Positions 46,254 through 55,800 of a stretch of DNA of 64,000 bases are shown piece after piece. The stretch covers positions 62,001-126,000 of the forward strand of contig NZ_JNZZ01000017.1 in assembly GCF_000717645.1 (NCBI RefSeq). The letters run 5' to 3'. Below the pieces are notes generated by a model, which did no database searches, was not told the origin of the DNA, and worked only from the letters and a program-made list of their open reading frames with translations. The position numbers were made by a program, and so were the translations under genes. Numbering within the stretch: position 1 is the first letter of the stretch; each line of letters begins with the position of its first letter. The stretch comes from Streptomyces californicus. GTDB lineage: Bacteria; Actinomycetota; Actinomycetes; Streptomycetales; Streptomycetaceae.

Positions 46254-46361
46254 CTGTTGCCGTTACGGCAAGTATGTTTGTCGTTTCGGCCGCTTCGGCG
46301 CACTCTCGTCATCGAGCGGAGGCCATGGACGGGTCTCCGGCGACGACGAAGGAGGCGCGGT

Positions 46362-47327
46362 ATGGAGCGGCAGCGGTACGACGTGGTGATCGTGGGCGGC
46401 GGCGCGGCCGGCCTGAGCGGGGCGCTGGCCCTGGCGCGGGCGCGGCGCTCGGTTCTGGTGATCGACGCGGGCGAGCCCCGTAACGCCCCCGCCTCCCACG
46501 TGCACAACTACCTGGGCCGCGAGTCCACCCCGCCCGGCGAGCTGCTGGCGATCGGCCGGAACGAGGCCGCCGGGTACGGGGCGGAGATCGTGTCGGGCCG
46601 GGTGGCCTCGGCCGAGCGGCTGCCCGGGGCCGAGGACGCGGGCTTCCGGGTGGTGACGGAGGACGGCCGGAGCGTCGAGGCGCGGCGGCTGCTGGTGACG
46701 ACCGGGCTCGTGGACGAGCTGCCGCCCGTGCCGGGGCTGGCCGAGCGGTGGGGGCGCGAGGTGCTGCACTGCCCGTACTGCCACGGCCACGAGGTCGCGG
46801 ACCGCCCGATCGGGGTGCTCGCCACCGGCCCGCTCGCCGTGCACCAGGCGCTGATGTGGCGGCAGTGGAGCGACGACGTGACGCTCTTCCTCCACACCGG
46901 CCCCGAGCCGTCGGCGGAGGAGTACGAGGAGCTGGCGGCCCGCGACGTGGCGGTCGTGGACGGCGAGGTGGCGGGGTTGGAGATCGCGGACGACCGGTTC
47001 ACCGGCGTACGGCTGACGTCCGGGCGGGTGGTCCCGCGCGAGGCGCTGGTGGTGCAGGCCCGGTTCACCGCCCGGTCGGCGGTGCTGGAGTCGCTGGGGC
47101 TCACGCCGGTGGCGCAGGAGATGGCCGGAACGGTGGTCGGGACGTACATCCCGAGCGACCCGACCGGCGCGACGGAGGTCCCCGGGGTCTGGGCGGCCGG
47201 CAACGTCACGCGCCTCACCGAGCAGGTGGTCGGCGCGGCCGCCGCGGGGCTCATGGCGGCGGGGGCGCTCAACGGCGATCTGATCACGGAGGACACCCGA
47301 CTGGCGGTGGCGGCCCGCCGCGCGTGA
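46362..47327 (+). CDS. Thioredoxin-reductase-like flavoprotein
   Basis: This 321-residue FAD enzyme has VVIVGGGAAGLSGALALARA at the N-terminus, a GxGxxA-poor second nucleotide site (GVLATGPLAVHQ), the redox pair in HCPYCHGHE (Cys near residues 140 and 143) and GVWAAGNVT. Classical TrxR reads CATCDG, so this belongs to the CPYCHG group that includes dithiol oxidases of the HlmI/GliT kind and many uncharacterised reductases. The substrate is unknown. GAAGGAGGCGCGG precedes the ATG. Confidence 0.85.
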   Translation: MERQRYDVVIVGGGAAGLSGALALARARRSVLVIDAGEPRNAPASHVHNYLGRESTPPGELLAIGRNEAAGYGAEIVSGRVASAERLPGAEDAGFRVVTEDGRSVEARRLLVTTGLVDELPPVPGLAERWGREVLHCPYCHGHEVADRPIGVLATGPLAVHQALMWRQWSDDVTLFLHTGPEPSAEEYEELAARDVAVVDGEVAGLEIADDRFTGVRLTSGRVVPREALVVQARFTARSAVLESLGLTPVAQEMAGTVVGTYIPSDPTGATEVPGVWAAGNVTRLTEQVVGAAAAGLMAAGALNGDLITEDTRLAVAARRA

Positions 47328-47567
47328 GGGGCGGGGAGTGCGGCGGGGCGGTTCGGCCCGGTCGGCGGGGCGCGCGACGGGCGGTGCGGCGGGCGGAGCT
47401 GCGTGGTGGGGCGAAGGCCCGTACGGCGTAACGCGGACCGGCGAAGGGGAGGTCGCAGGGGTGAAGGCCGGGGCCCGGCGGATGTGTGAGTTCCGGTTGA
47501 GGGGATACGCGGAGAGTGCCCGCCGCCACGAGGGCGCCGGGCGTCGGAGACGTAAAGGGAGACTTCC

Positions 47568-47834
47568 GTGGGCATCATCGCCTGGATCCTCATCGGCCTG
47601 TTCGCCGGGCTCATCGCCAAGGCGCTGATGCCCGGCAAGGACCCCGGGGGCTGCATCATCACGATCATCATCGGCATCGTGGGCGGTCTGCTGGGTGGCT
47701 GGCTCGGCAAGGTGATCTTCGGCGTCGACTCGATCGACGGCTTCTTCAGTCTCTCGACGTGGGTGGCCGCCATCGTCGGTTCGGTGATCGTCCTGCTCAT
47801 CTACCGGATGATCGCGGGCCAGCGTTCCCGATGA
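47568..47834 (+). CDS. GlsB/YeaQ/YmgE-family membrane protein
   Basis: This 88-residue protein has three TM-like segments and glycine-rich turns (IIAWILIGLFAGLIAKALM, PGGCIITIIIGIVGGLLGG). The family is thought to be stress-associated, with no defined activity. GTG 47568 lies after AAAGGGAGAC. It stands between the flavoprotein and the catalase gene. Confidence 0.9.
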   Translation: MGIIAWILIGLFAGLIAKALMPGKDPGGCIITIIIGIVGGLLGGWLGKVIFGVDSIDGFFSLSTWVAAIVGSVIVLLIYRMIAGQRSR

Positions 47835-48024
47835 CCCGGCGCCCCGGGGCCCAGGCTCCTGACGTCCGGCGCCCCAGGCCCCAGGCGTCCGGCGTCATGC
47901 GGTGACCTCGGGTCCCCGGCGCCCCGGCTGGGCGCGGTGACCCGGGGCCCCGGCCCCGGCGGGGTGCGGCGTCCCGGCCCCGACGGCGTACGGCCGATTT
48001 CTCGACGGGTTGATTCGTCCGCTT

Positions 48025-48040
48025 CTGCCTACATTGGCAG
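48025..48040. promoter_or_regulatory. Inverted repeat in the catalase promoter
   Basis: CTGCC-TACATT-GGCAG is a perfect 5-6-5 repeat 82 bases upstream of katA, overlapping a TACATT that may be the -10. It is a candidate binding site for a peroxide-sensing regulator such as CatR. Confidence 0.4.
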
Positions 48041-48121
48041 GGGTCAGTAGGGCAGCCGTCGCAGGGGCCGACCCCGGCACGTCCGCGGAAGACGAACAAG
48101 AGGACAAGAGGAAACGACGAC

Positions 48122-49645
48122 ATGACCGACACCTCGCGCAAGCCGACCACCTCCGACTCCGGCGCCCCGGTGGAGAGCGACGAGCATTCGCTCACCGTCG
48201 GACCGGGCGGGCCGATCCTGCTCCAGGACTCGTACCTGATCGAGCAGATGGCCCAGTTCAACCGCGAACGCATTCCGGAACGCCAGCCGCACGCCAAGGG
48301 GAGCGGCGCGTTCGGGAAGTTCGAGGTGACCGCGGACGTGTCCGCGTACACGAAGGCGGCGCTCTTCCAGCCGGGCGTCACGACCGACCTCGTCGCCCGG
48401 TTCTCCACCGTGGCGGGGGAGCGGGGCAGCCCGGACACCTGGCGCGACCCGCGCGGCTTCGCGCTGAAGTTCTACACCAGCGAAGGCAACTACGACATGG
48501 TGGGCAACAACACCCCCGTGTTCTTCGTGAAGGACCCGATGAAGTTCCAGCACTTCATCCGGTCCCAGAAACGCCGCGCGGACAACAACCTCCGCGACCA
48601 CGACATGCAGTGGGACTTCTGGACGCTCTCGCCGGAGTCGGCCCACCAGGTCACCTGGCTGATGGGCGACCGGGGCATCCCGCGCACCTGGCGCCACATG
48701 AACGGCTACACCTCGCACACGTACATGTGGATCAACGCCGAGGGCAAGAAGTTCTGGGTCAAGTACCACTTCAAGACCGACCAGGGCATCGAGACGTTCA
48801 CGCAGCACGAGGCCGACCAGATGGCCGCCGCGGACACGGACTACCACACGCGTGACCTGTTCGAGCACATCCGGGACGGCGACTTCCCGAGCTGGACGCT
48901 GAAGGTTCAGATCATGCCGTACGAGGACGCCAAGGACTACCGGTTCAACCCGTTCGACCTGACCAAGGTGTGGCCGCACGGCGACTACCCGCTGATCGAG
49001 GTCGGCCGGATGACGCTGGACCGCAACCCCACGGACAACCACGCCGAGATCGAGCAGGCGGCGTTCCAGCCGAACAACCTGGTCCCCGGCATCGGCCCGA
49101 GCCCGGACCGGATGCTGCTGGCGCGGCTGTTCAGCTACGCGGACTCGCACCGCTACCGCATCGGCGGCAACTACCAGCAGCTTCCCGTCAACGCCCCCGT
49201 CGCCCCGGTGCACACGTACTCCAAGGACGGGGCGATGGCGTACCGGAAGACCTCCGACCCGGTTTACGCCCCGAACTCCAAGGGCGGCCCGGCGGCGGAC
49301 ACGGAGCGCTACGGCACCCCGCCGAGCTGGTACGCGGACGGCGACATCACCCGGGCGGCCTACGTGGACCACGCGGAGGACGACGACTGGGGCCAGGCGG
49401 GCACGATGGTCCGCGAGGTCCTGGACGACGCGGCGCGCGACCGCCTCGTGGACAACGTGGTCGGCCACCTCCTCAACGGGGTGACCGAGCCGGTCCTCAA
49501 GCGCGCGTTCGCGTACTGGACGAACATCGACGCCACGATCGGGCAGCGCATCGAACAGGGCGTCCGCGAGAAGGCCGGCGAGAAGGACCCGAAGGCCGCC
49601 GAACAGGCCAACCCGGCCCGCAGCTCCATGCAGCGCAAGGCGTAG
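48122..49645 (+). CDS. Heme catalase
   Basis: This 507-residue monofunctional catalase has the distal His in [13 protein letters not shown] (the usual VV is here QP), the Asn in [12 protein letters not shown] and the proximal Tyr in [14 protein letters not shown]. Its length is that of clade-3 small-subunit catalases. It decomposes hydrogen peroxide to water and oxygen. It starts at ATG after AAGAGGAAACGACG. A bidirectional terminator follows. Confidence 0.94.
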   Translation: MTDTSRKPTTSDSGAPVESDEHSLTVGPGGPILLQDSYLIEQMAQFNRERIPERQPHAKGSGAFGKFEVTADVSAYTKAALFQPGVTTDLVARFSTVAGERGSPDTWRDPRGFALKFYTSEGNYDMVGNNTPVFFVKDPMKFQHFIRSQKRRADNNLRDHDMQWDFWTLSPESAHQVTWLMGDRGIPRTWRHMNGYTSHTYMWINAEGKKFWVKYHFKTDQGIETFTQHEADQMAAADTDYHTRDLFEHIRDGDFPSWTLKVQIMPYEDAKDYRFNPFDLTKVWPHGDYPLIEVGRMTLDRNPTDNHAEIEQAAFQPNNLVPGIGPSPDRMLLARLFSYADSHRYRIGGNYQQLPVNAPVAPVHTYSKDGAMAYRKTSDPVYAPNSKGGPAADTERYGTPPSWYADGDITRAAYVDHAEDDDWGQAGTMVREVLDDAARDRLVDNVVGHLLNGVTEPVLKRAFAYWTNIDATIGQRIEQGVREKAGEKDPKAAEQANPARSSMQRKA

Positions 49646-49672
49646 CGGCCGACTTCAGCAGCCTGCCCCAGG

Positions 49673-49700
49673 CCCCGCACTCCGTCCATGGAGTGCGGGG
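49673..49700. terminator. Terminator between catalase and Nudix genes
   Basis: CCCCGCACTCC (49673-49683) pairs with GGAGTGCGGGG (49690-49700), lying between the convergent stops. Confidence 0.8.
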
Positions 49701-49711
49701 CCTCGGGCTGC

Positions 49712-50185
49712 TCAGTGCTGGATCAGTCCGCCGACCGGCACCGGGTTCACGTGGCCGGAGGCCGGGAGGGTCTCCGCCAGGGCGAGGCCGATGTCCACCA
49801 GGGAGGACCGGCGCAGGCGGGCGACCTCGGGCAGCGGGGTCCACACCGACGTGGCGGTGTCGCCGTTCGGCTCGGGGCGGAGGGTTCCACCGGTGACGCG
49901 TACGCGGTAGAAGACGCCGACGTTCTGCAGCTCGGGCGTACCGGGGCGGCGGCGCTCGGCCGCCGGGACCACCCGCGAGTCCACCCCGAGGAGGCGCACC
50001 ACCTCGGCCTCCAGGCCGGTCTCCTCGGCGACCTCCCGGACCACCGCGTCGTACGGGTCCTCCGCGTGCTCGACGCCGCCGCCGGGGAGCGTCCAGACGC
50101 GGTCGTCGTCCGGCCCCACGGCCAGCGCGAGCAGCACGCGCCCGTCCTCGACGCACACCGCGTACGCGGCCAGTCTCCGGTCCAT
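49712..50185 (-). CDS. Nudix hydrolase
   Basis: This 157-residue protein has the Nudix box GGGVEHAEDPYDAVVREVAEETGLEAEV (core EDPYDAVVREVAEETG near residues 42-57), which binds divalent metal to cleave nucleoside-diphosphate-X compounds. Its substrate is unknown. ATG start; convergent with catalase and divergent from the GNAT gene. Confidence 0.9.
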   Translation of the reverse strand: MDRRLAAYAVCVEDGRVLLALAVGPDDDRVWTLPGGGVEHAEDPYDAVVREVAEETGLEAEVVRLLGVDSRVVPAAERRRPGTPELQNVGVFYRVRVTGGTLRPEPNGDTATSVWTPLPEVARLRRSSLVDIGLALAETLPASGHVNPVPVGGLIQH

Positions 50186-50288
50186 CCGGGGAGGCTACCG
50201 GCAGGCGGCCGACCGGGTGGCGGGCAGGTCACCGGTTCCACGGGGCGGGACAGGGCCGCCTCCCCGCTGAAGATCATCGGCGTGCAGA

Positions 50289-50903
50289 ATGACCCGTATG
50301 TCGATAACGAACACTCCGCGGACGGCCACGCTCGACGACGCCCCGGAGATCAGCCGCACCCTCGCCCGCGCCTTCGCCGACGACCCGATGATGGGGTGGT
50401 TCTTCCCCGGCGGGGAATCGCGCGAGCCCGATCTGACGCGGTACTTCACCACGATCTTCACCCGGCAGTACGGCCTCCACGGGGTGTGCGAGCGGACCGC
50501 GTCGGCCGCCGCGTTCTGGGTGACGCCGGAGGGGCAGGAGAAGGCGGTCCCGGACGCGGAGACGGTCGCCGAGCTGGAGGAGATCCTGGGCGACCGGGCG
50601 CCGCTGTTCCGGGAGGCGGTCCAGGCCGCCGCCGAGCAGGGCCCCAAGGAGCCGCATTGGTACCTCGCCGTCGTCGGCGCGGACCCGGCCGCCCGGGGCC
50701 AGGGGCACGGGGCGGCGCTGCTGCGGTCCGGGCTTGCCCAGGCCGACGCGGCGGGGCTGCCGGTCTACCTGGAGTCCTCCAAGCCGGACAACCTCCCCTT
50801 CTACGAGCACTTCGGCTTCACCGTGCTGGGCGAGGCGGCCCTGCCGGGCGGCGGCCCGGTGCTGTGGGTGATGCGGCGCGAACCCGTGTCCGCGGGGCGG
50901 TAG
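50289..50903 (+). CDS. GNAT-family N-acetyltransferase
   Basis: This 204-residue protein has a C-terminal GNAT core with LAVVGADPAARGQGHGAALL (acetyl-CoA loop) and GLPVYLESSKPDNLPFYEHFGF. The N-terminal FADDPMMGWFFP is often seen in Streptomyces members. The substrate is unknown. ATG 50289 or ATG 50298 could start it; there is no clear ribosome site. 19-bp direct repeats (GGT(C/T)CGGGGGCCGGGGC) follow downstream at about 50955-50992. Confidence 0.85.
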   Translation: MTRMSITNTPRTATLDDAPEISRTLARAFADDPMMGWFFPGGESREPDLTRYFTTIFTRQYGLHGVCERTASAAAFWVTPEGQEKAVPDAETVAELEEILGDRAPLFREAVQAAAEQGPKEPHWYLAVVGADPAARGQGHGAALLRSGLAQADAAGLPVYLESSKPDNLPFYEHFGFTVLGEAALPGGGPVLWVMRREPVSAGR

Positions 50904-51128
50904 CGGGGCGGGCCGACGGCGCGCGGGGGGCGGCGGGGCGCGCGGGTCGGGGCGAGGTCCGGGGGCCGGGGCGAGGTTCGGGGGCCGGGGCGCGTCAGAC
51001 GCCGGGCGGCGCGCCTGCCCTCCCGGCCCGCCCGTACAGCGTGTGCCGTACGAGCGGGCCGGGCGTACCTGGCGGGCCGGGCGTGGCTGGAGGCGCGGGC
51101 GTACCGAGCCGGCCTGCCACGACGGGTC

Positions 51129-53360
51129 TCAGAGGCACTTTCCGTTCAGCCAGGTCCTCAGCTCCCTGGGCCAGGTGGTGACCATCGCCTGCGCGGAGAC
51201 GGGCGTGGCGAACTGGTCCAGCTTCTCCTGCCAGGTGGGGTAGTGCAGGGAGGCGGACGGGGCCGGCTCCTCCCAGCCGTACTCCGCCGAGTCCACCCAG
51301 CGCGGGAAGTTGGTGAGGGTGGCCCCGAGACCAGCCGCTTCCATGCGCTTGATGAGTTCGGGCCTCAGTTCGGTGTTCTTGGCGCCCGTGTAGATCATGA
51401 TCTTCTGCTGGGAGGCGCGTTCGGAGATGGGCGCGATGACCTCGTTCCAGGCGGTCTCGCGGATGGTCTTGTCCGGGTTGAGCAGGGACTGCCCGGCCTC
51501 GCCCTTGAGCTCCACGAACGCCGCCATGTTCTGGTTCTTGGCGCTGTCCAGCCATTCGCGGAAGGTGTACACGGTCTCGCCCTGGTACGGACCGCGGTCG
51601 ATCGTGCGGCCCTTGAGCTGGTCGGTTCCGGTGGCCCACCAGATGTCCGTGACCGGGACCTCGGAGCCCGTGAGGCCGCGAGTGGTGCGGTTGTGCCACA
51701 TCACGCCCTTGGTGCCGTTCTTGGTGAGCTGGAGGTCGGCCTCCACCCCGCCCGCACCCCAACTCTTGTACTGCGCCAGCCCCTTCGGGTGGTTCGGCTG
51801 GCGAATCTTGTCGCGCAGGTACGCGTTGTCCCCGGTCGGGTAGCCGCCGTGGCCGTACACCACCGGGCAGACGGGCAGGGGCGGCGGGCTGCTGTAGCGC
51901 TCGAACAGGTGGGTCCGGTCGAGGTTCCAGCCCGAGGGCTCCGACCAGCTGTGCAGGGCGCTCCCGAGGGCGCCGTCCGGCTTGGCGGTCCAGGTGATGG
52001 CCTTCGCGCGGCCGTCGCTGTATCCGTAGAAGGCGGCGAGATCGTCACGCCCGTCGCCGTTGTAGTCGCCGGTCACGATGCGCATCTGGGACCGCTCGTA
52101 CCAGCCCGGTACGGCGCTCAGGAGTTCGCGCCGGTCGCCGAACCTGCCCTGGGCGTCCAGGCCGAAGCCGATGAGGGCGTCGTGCCCGTCGGCGTAGTCG
52201 TACCAGGCGGCGAACTCGTCGCGGCCGTCGCCGTCGAAGTCTCCGGCGTGCACGCTGACCCGGCCGAACTGCCAGCCGGTGGACTCCCAGCCGGTTACGG
52301 GCTCGGCGAACCCGCCGCCCGGCTCGGCGGCGAACGCCATCAGCCGCACGGAGCCGGCGATGTAGCTGTCGAGGACCCCGATGTCGTCGCGCCCGTCGCC
52401 GTTGAAGTCGCCCGTGGCGAACTTCATGCGGGCGACCTCCCAGCCTTCGGTGGCGGGGCGCGCGAAGGACGGGGTGGGGGCGCCGAAACCGCCCTTGGAG
52501 TCGGCGAGGAACGTGAAGAGCTTGTCGTCGCCGCTGCGGTAGTCGTACCAGGCGGCGATGTCGTCGCGGCCGTCGCCGTTGAAGTCGCCGGCCTGGGCGG
52601 TGATCGCGTCGAAGGTCCAGTTGTCCGGGTCCACGGCCCAGGAGGTGAAGTGCGGGGCGAAGGTGCCGTCGCCCTTGCCGAGCCAGGTGAGGAGGGCGAC
52701 GCGTCCGCTGTCGTAGCCGTAGAAGGCGGCGACGTCCCCCGTGCCGTCGCCGTTGAAGTCACCGGTGACGCGCTTCATGTGCTCGGCCCAGAAGTTGCCC
52801 TTGGGCGACTCCCAGGCCCGGTTGGGCGCGGCGAAGCCGCCGTCCGGGCCCGCCAGGAAGGCGCGCATCCCGTCGTTGCCCTCGCTGTAGTCGTACCAGA
52901 CGGCCATGTCGCTGCGGCCGTCGCCGTCGTAGTCGTGGCGAGGGGCCTTACCGGCCGTCCGCGCGGTGGCGGCGGACGTTCCTCCGGCGGTCCGGGCGGG
53001 CGGTCCCCCTTCGGCGGCGGGTTGCGAGGCGGTGGGCTGCGTGGCCGGTTCCGCTGCGGCGGCGGGGTGCGTGGCTGTGCCCGCTTCGGCGGTGGGCTGC
53101 GCGGTCGCTCCCACCCCGGCGGCGGGGCGGGCGGCCGTGCTCACTCCGGCGGAGGCCACGTACGGGAACCCGGCCGGTCCCGGAGCGGAAGCAGCGCTGC
53201 CCGTGACAGTCGCCGGCCCCGGCGCCTCCACCCCGCTCACGGCGGCGCTCGCGCTGCCCGTGCCCGCCTGCACGCCGAGCAGGGCGCACACGACGGCGGT
53301 GCCGATGCCCCCGAAACGTCTCTTGCTCCGACCGTTCATCCCCACGTCCCCATGTCCCAT
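51129..53360 (-). CDS. Secreted FG-GAP/VCBS repeat protein fused to a glycerophosphodiesterase-like domain
   Basis: This 743-residue protein has a signal peptide (NGRSKRRFGGIGTAVVCALL), an Ala/Pro/Thr linker, and six repeats of GD(F/Y)(N/D)GDGRxDxAA type (about 150-450), each with a calcium-binding DxNGDGRDD loop. The C-terminal domain has YGHGGYPT, GAGGVEADLQLTKNGTKGVM and HNRTTRGL, resembling the GDPD barrel that cleaves glycerophosphodiesters outside the cell. The start is uncertain: ATG 53360 has GAGGGA at good distance; ATG 53339 is the other choice. No neighbour is co-transcribed. Confidence 0.88.
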   Translation of the reverse strand: MGHGDVGMNGRSKRRFGGIGTAVVCALLGVQAGTGSASAAVSGVEAPGPATVTGSAASAPGPAGFPYVASAGVSTAARPAAGVGATAQPTAEAGTATHPAAAAEPATQPTASQPAAEGGPPARTAGGTSAATARTAGKAPRHDYDGDGRSDMAVWYDYSEGNDGMRAFLAGPDGGFAAPNRAWESPKGNFWAEHMKRVTGDFNGDGTGDVAAFYGYDSGRVALLTWLGKGDGTFAPHFTSWAVDPDNWTFDAITAQAGDFNGDGRDDIAAWYDYRSGDDKLFTFLADSKGGFGAPTPSFARPATEGWEVARMKFATGDFNGDGRDDIGVLDSYIAGSVRLMAFAAEPGGGFAEPVTGWESTGWQFGRVSVHAGDFDGDGRDEFAAWYDYADGHDALIGFGLDAQGRFGDRRELLSAVPGWYERSQMRIVTGDYNGDGRDDLAAFYGYSDGRAKAITWTAKPDGALGSALHSWSEPSGWNLDRTHLFERYSSPPPLPVCPVVYGHGGYPTGDNAYLRDKIRQPNHPKGLAQYKSWGAGGVEADLQLTKNGTKGVMWHNRTTRGLTGSEVPVTDIWWATGTDQLKGRTIDRGPYQGETVYTFREWLDSAKNQNMAAFVELKGEAGQSLLNPDKTIRETAWNEVIAPISERASQQKIMIYTGAKNTELRPELIKRMEAAGLGATLTNFPRWVDSAEYGWEEPAPSASLHYPTWQEKLDQFATPVSAQAMVTTWPRELRTWLNGKCL

Positions 53361-53755
53361 CCCCCAAGTCCCTCTATCCACATGTCTACTTGGCTGTTCC
53401 TGTGCCAGGTGTGCGGCGCCGCCGAGCGGGAACGCGCCCGCGGCCGACGAGGCCCCGGCGCGCTCCGCTGCCCGAAGGGGCGTCACCCTCCGGTCGCAGG
53501 AACCCACTTCGGCCGACCCCTTCACCTCGCCCGCGCCCCCACCCTCGGCAAAGCCGCCGACGATTAGATCACCGGCGCGTCCGGCGGGACAGACCGAGCC
53601 CGGGGACTTTGCGAAGTCTCTGCCCAGGACCCGCGACCGAGGCGGCGGGGGACCAGGGGCCGATGTGCGGGGGCCGGGCGCTCCGTAAGGTTCCGGGACG
53701 AGCGGTGCCCCGCGACCGAGCACGGTGACCCGCGTCCCTCCAGGAGGTTCCCCCG
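53361..53755. other. Divergent intergenic region
   Basis: These 395 bases lie between the FG-GAP/GDPD gene (minus) and the VOC gene (plus). I see no gene. A GACTT-TGCG-AAGTC repeat lies near 53605. Promoters for both sides are expected but I cannot place them. Frames through here are Arg/Pro-rich shadows. Confidence 0.4.
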
Positions 53756-54160
53756 ATGCCGGCAGACGCCGCGGCCCACGTACGCATCGCCCGCCCGTCG
53801 CTCGACCTCGAAGCGGCCGAACGCTTCTGGGTCGCCGGGCTCGGGCTCGCCGTCCAGTACCGGCACGAGGCGGACGGCACACCGGGCCGCCACTCGCTGC
53901 TCATGGTGGGGTGGCCCGGCGCCGGCTGGCACCTGGAGCTGGTCCACGACCCGGCGGCACCCGTCGTACCGCGCCCGACACCCGAGGACCTGCTCGTCGT
54001 CTACCTCGGCGAAGAGGTACCCGGCGCACTCGTGCGGCGGCTCGAAGAGCACGGCGGCACACGGATGCCCGCGCACAACCCGTACTGGGACACGTGGGGC
54101 GTCACCGTCCAGGACCCCGACGGCTATCCGCTGGTGCTCTCCACCCGGACGTGGCCGTGA
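53756..54160 (+). CDS. VOC/glyoxalase-family protein
   Basis: This 134-residue single-unit vicinal-oxygen-chelate protein has VRIARPSLDLEAAERFWVAG, GWHLELVHD and TVQDPDGYPLVL with candidate metal ligands. Many such proteins are dioxygenases or bleomycin/fosfomycin resistance-like binders; the ligand is unknown. The ATG follows CCAGGAGGTTCC. Its stop overlaps the GTG of the SUKH-type gene by four bases. Confidence 0.88.
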   Translation: MPADAAAHVRIARPSLDLEAAERFWVAGLGLAVQYRHEADGTPGRHSLLMVGWPGAGWHLELVHDPAAPVVPRPTPEDLLVVYLGEEVPGALVRRLEEHGGTRMPAHNPYWDTWGVTVQDPDGYPLVLSTRTWP

Positions 54161-54780
54161 TCCGCCGCCTCGGGGCGCGCACCCGCCTGACCCGCCTCAC
54201 CCGCCCACCCGTACGTCGGCCCGCCGGACCGCCGCCCCTGACCGAGGCGGAGGCCGCCGAGGCCGAGGCGCAACTCGGCATCGTCCTCCCGCCGGAGTAC
54301 CGCCGTCACCTGCTGGAGGTGAGCGCGGGCGGTGAGACCTTCGTACGGCTGGAGAGGACGGCGGACGGCTGGTGGTGGACCCACAACACCGCCACGCGGC
54401 GCGATCTGCTGGCCCTGCCCTTCCCGCACCCCGACTCCTACAAGGAGGCCGACGAGGCTCTGGCCCGGCGCGAACCCCGCATCGAGGACCACCCGGACGA
54501 CGAGGCGTACGCCCGCGCCATGACCGCCTGGGACGACGAAGCCGGTGAGTTCGAGGACCGCAAGACGGCCGGGGCCGTCGTCATCAAGGAACACGGCTGC
54601 GGCTTCGCCACGCTCCTGGCCGTCACCGGCCCGCTGGCCGGCACCGTCTGGTGGGACGGCCGGGCCACCTGCGACCTGATCCTCCCGCTCTCCCTGAACC
54701 ACGCGACGGGCGCCCGCCCCGTCACCTTCGGCGAGTGGCTGGAGCACGGCTCCTGGAACCTGCTGCCACCGGGCTGGTGA
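54157..54780 (+). CDS. SMI1/KNR4 (SUKH) family protein
   Basis: This 207-residue protein has the SUKH hallmark EAEAQLGIVLPPEYRRHLLE near residue 34, then VRLERTADGWWW and a C-terminal ATCDLILPLSL. Many SUKH proteins are immunity factors against nuclease toxins, and others are regulatory. GTG 54157 is coupled to the VOC gene by a GTGA overlap. No toxin gene adjoins it. Confidence 0.85.
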   Translation: MIRRLGARTRLTRLTRPPVRRPAGPPPLTEAEAAEAEAQLGIVLPPEYRRHLLEVSAGGETFVRLERTADGWWWTHNTATRRDLLALPFPHPDSYKEADEALARREPRIEDHPDDEAYARAMTAWDDEAGEFEDRKTAGAVVIKEHGCGFATLLAVTGPLAGTVWWDGRATCDLILPLSLNHATGARPVTFGEWLEHGSWNLLPPGW

Positions 54781-54935
54781 CGGGTACCCGGCTCGGTCGT
54801 GCCGCTACGCCGAGGTGTGGACGGGGCAGCGGACCGGGGCGCATGGCCGGGTGAGTGTGGCGCTCCGTTCCCTCGCCTGGCTCGTCGCCGTTCCCCCGGT
54901 CGCGGCGGCGGTGCTCAGTCTCCGGTGATGCGGCC

Positions 54936-55493
54936 TTACGCCCCCGTCCACGTCTCCGGAGCCCACACCCCCGACCGCTTCAGCGAGGCCGGGCAGTGGC
55001 GGTAGATCTCCTCGATCCGCACGATCAGGGCGAGCTTCGGGCGCTGGCCCTTCACCGTCATCGCGTCGAAGAACGGCCCGTCCGTGACGATGTGGGCGCG
55101 GCCGTTGACGCGCAGGACGTCCATCGCGCCCGGTATCAGGTAGAGCAGGCCCACGCGCGGGTTCGCCAGGATGTTGTGGAAGCTGTCCGCGCGGCGGTTT
55201 CCCGGCCGGTCCGGCAGCGCGATCGTGGACCGGTCCAGGACGTGGGTGAAGCCCGGGGCGTCGCCGCGCGGGGTCGCGTCGCAGTTGCCGTCCGCGTCGG
55301 ACGTGGCCATCGTGCAGAACGGCGAGCGGGCCAGCATCGCCACGTCGTCGTCGGTGAGCCGGTCGTGGACCTTGTCGATCACGATCGGGTGCGGGGTCCC
55401 GAGGAGTTCGCGCAGTTCCTCCGCCGAGCCGAGGGGCACGGTCCCGGCCAGCGGATCGGCGGCGGGGGCGGTGGGTTCGGCGGCGTACGACAA
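54936..55493 (-). CDS. FMN-dependent PPOX-type flavoprotein
   Basis: This 185-residue pyridoxamine-phosphate-oxidase-fold protein contains FCTMATSDADGNCDATPRG, IALPDRPGNRRADSFHNIL and VGLLYLIPGAMDVLRVNG, matching the MSMEG_1061-type FMN/F420-binding family. I chose the TTG at 55493 preceded by GGAG at 7 bases; earlier codons lack a start. The gene faces away from the iron-uptake operon across a degenerate iron box, so a role in flavin-driven siderophore iron release is plausible but inferred. Confidence 0.8.
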   Translation of the reverse strand: MSYAAEPTAPAADPLAGTVPLGSAEELRELLGTPHPIVIDKVHDRLTDDDVAMLARSPFCTMATSDADGNCDATPRGDAPGFTHVLDRSTIALPDRPGNRRADSFHNILANPRVGLLYLIPGAMDVLRVNGRAHIVTDGPFFDAMTVKGQRPKLALIVRIEEIYRHCPASLKRSGVWAPETWTGA

Positions 55494-55546
55494 GGAAAAG
55501 CTCCGGAGCTCGTGGGGTGCGGGCAGCGCAGGTCGGGCGGGCGCTG

Positions 55547-55565
55547 TTAGGGTGACCTTACTTTG
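55547..55565. promoter_or_regulatory. Possible degenerate iron box
   Basis: TTAGGGTGACCTTACTTTG matches 11 of 19 positions of the Streptomyces iron-box consensus TTAGGTTAGGCTCACCTAA and lies between the PPOX gene and the siderophore permeases. A much better box lies at 59035. DmdR1-type iron control of both sides is plausible. Confidence 0.4.
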
Positions 55566-55721
55566 AGCCCCCTTGTGTTCTCCCTCCGGGGTGGGCCGGT
55601 CATGCGCCCTGCCGGGGTGCGTCGGCCGCTCTTCCGGAGGTGGCGCTTCCGGGACGGACAGGGCGGATGGGCCCGGCCCGTCCGGCCGCGAGGGCGTTTC
55701 CCCTGCCGGGAGGCGTTCCCC

Positions 55722-55800
55722 GGAGCCGAGCGCGCCTCCCGTACCGGAGGCGTTCCCGGAGCCGAGCACATCTCCCGTACCGGAGGCGTCTCCCGTGTCC
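55722..55800 (+). repeat. 36-bp tandem repeat upstream of the permease
   Basis: Two copies of a unit opening GGAGCCGAGC and ending with CTCCCGTACCGGAGG start at 55722 and 55758, with a partial third. The 36-base period is a multiple of three, and one frame would encode a Pro/Glu-rich PEPSxPPVPEAxP pattern. Confidence 0.6.

Noticed and set aside
54851..54928. 25-codon hydrophobic frame (VSVALRSLAWLVAVPP...)
   Set aside because: It has no convincing ribosome site and sits between a stop and the convergent PPOX gene. It may be a chance frame or a remnant.
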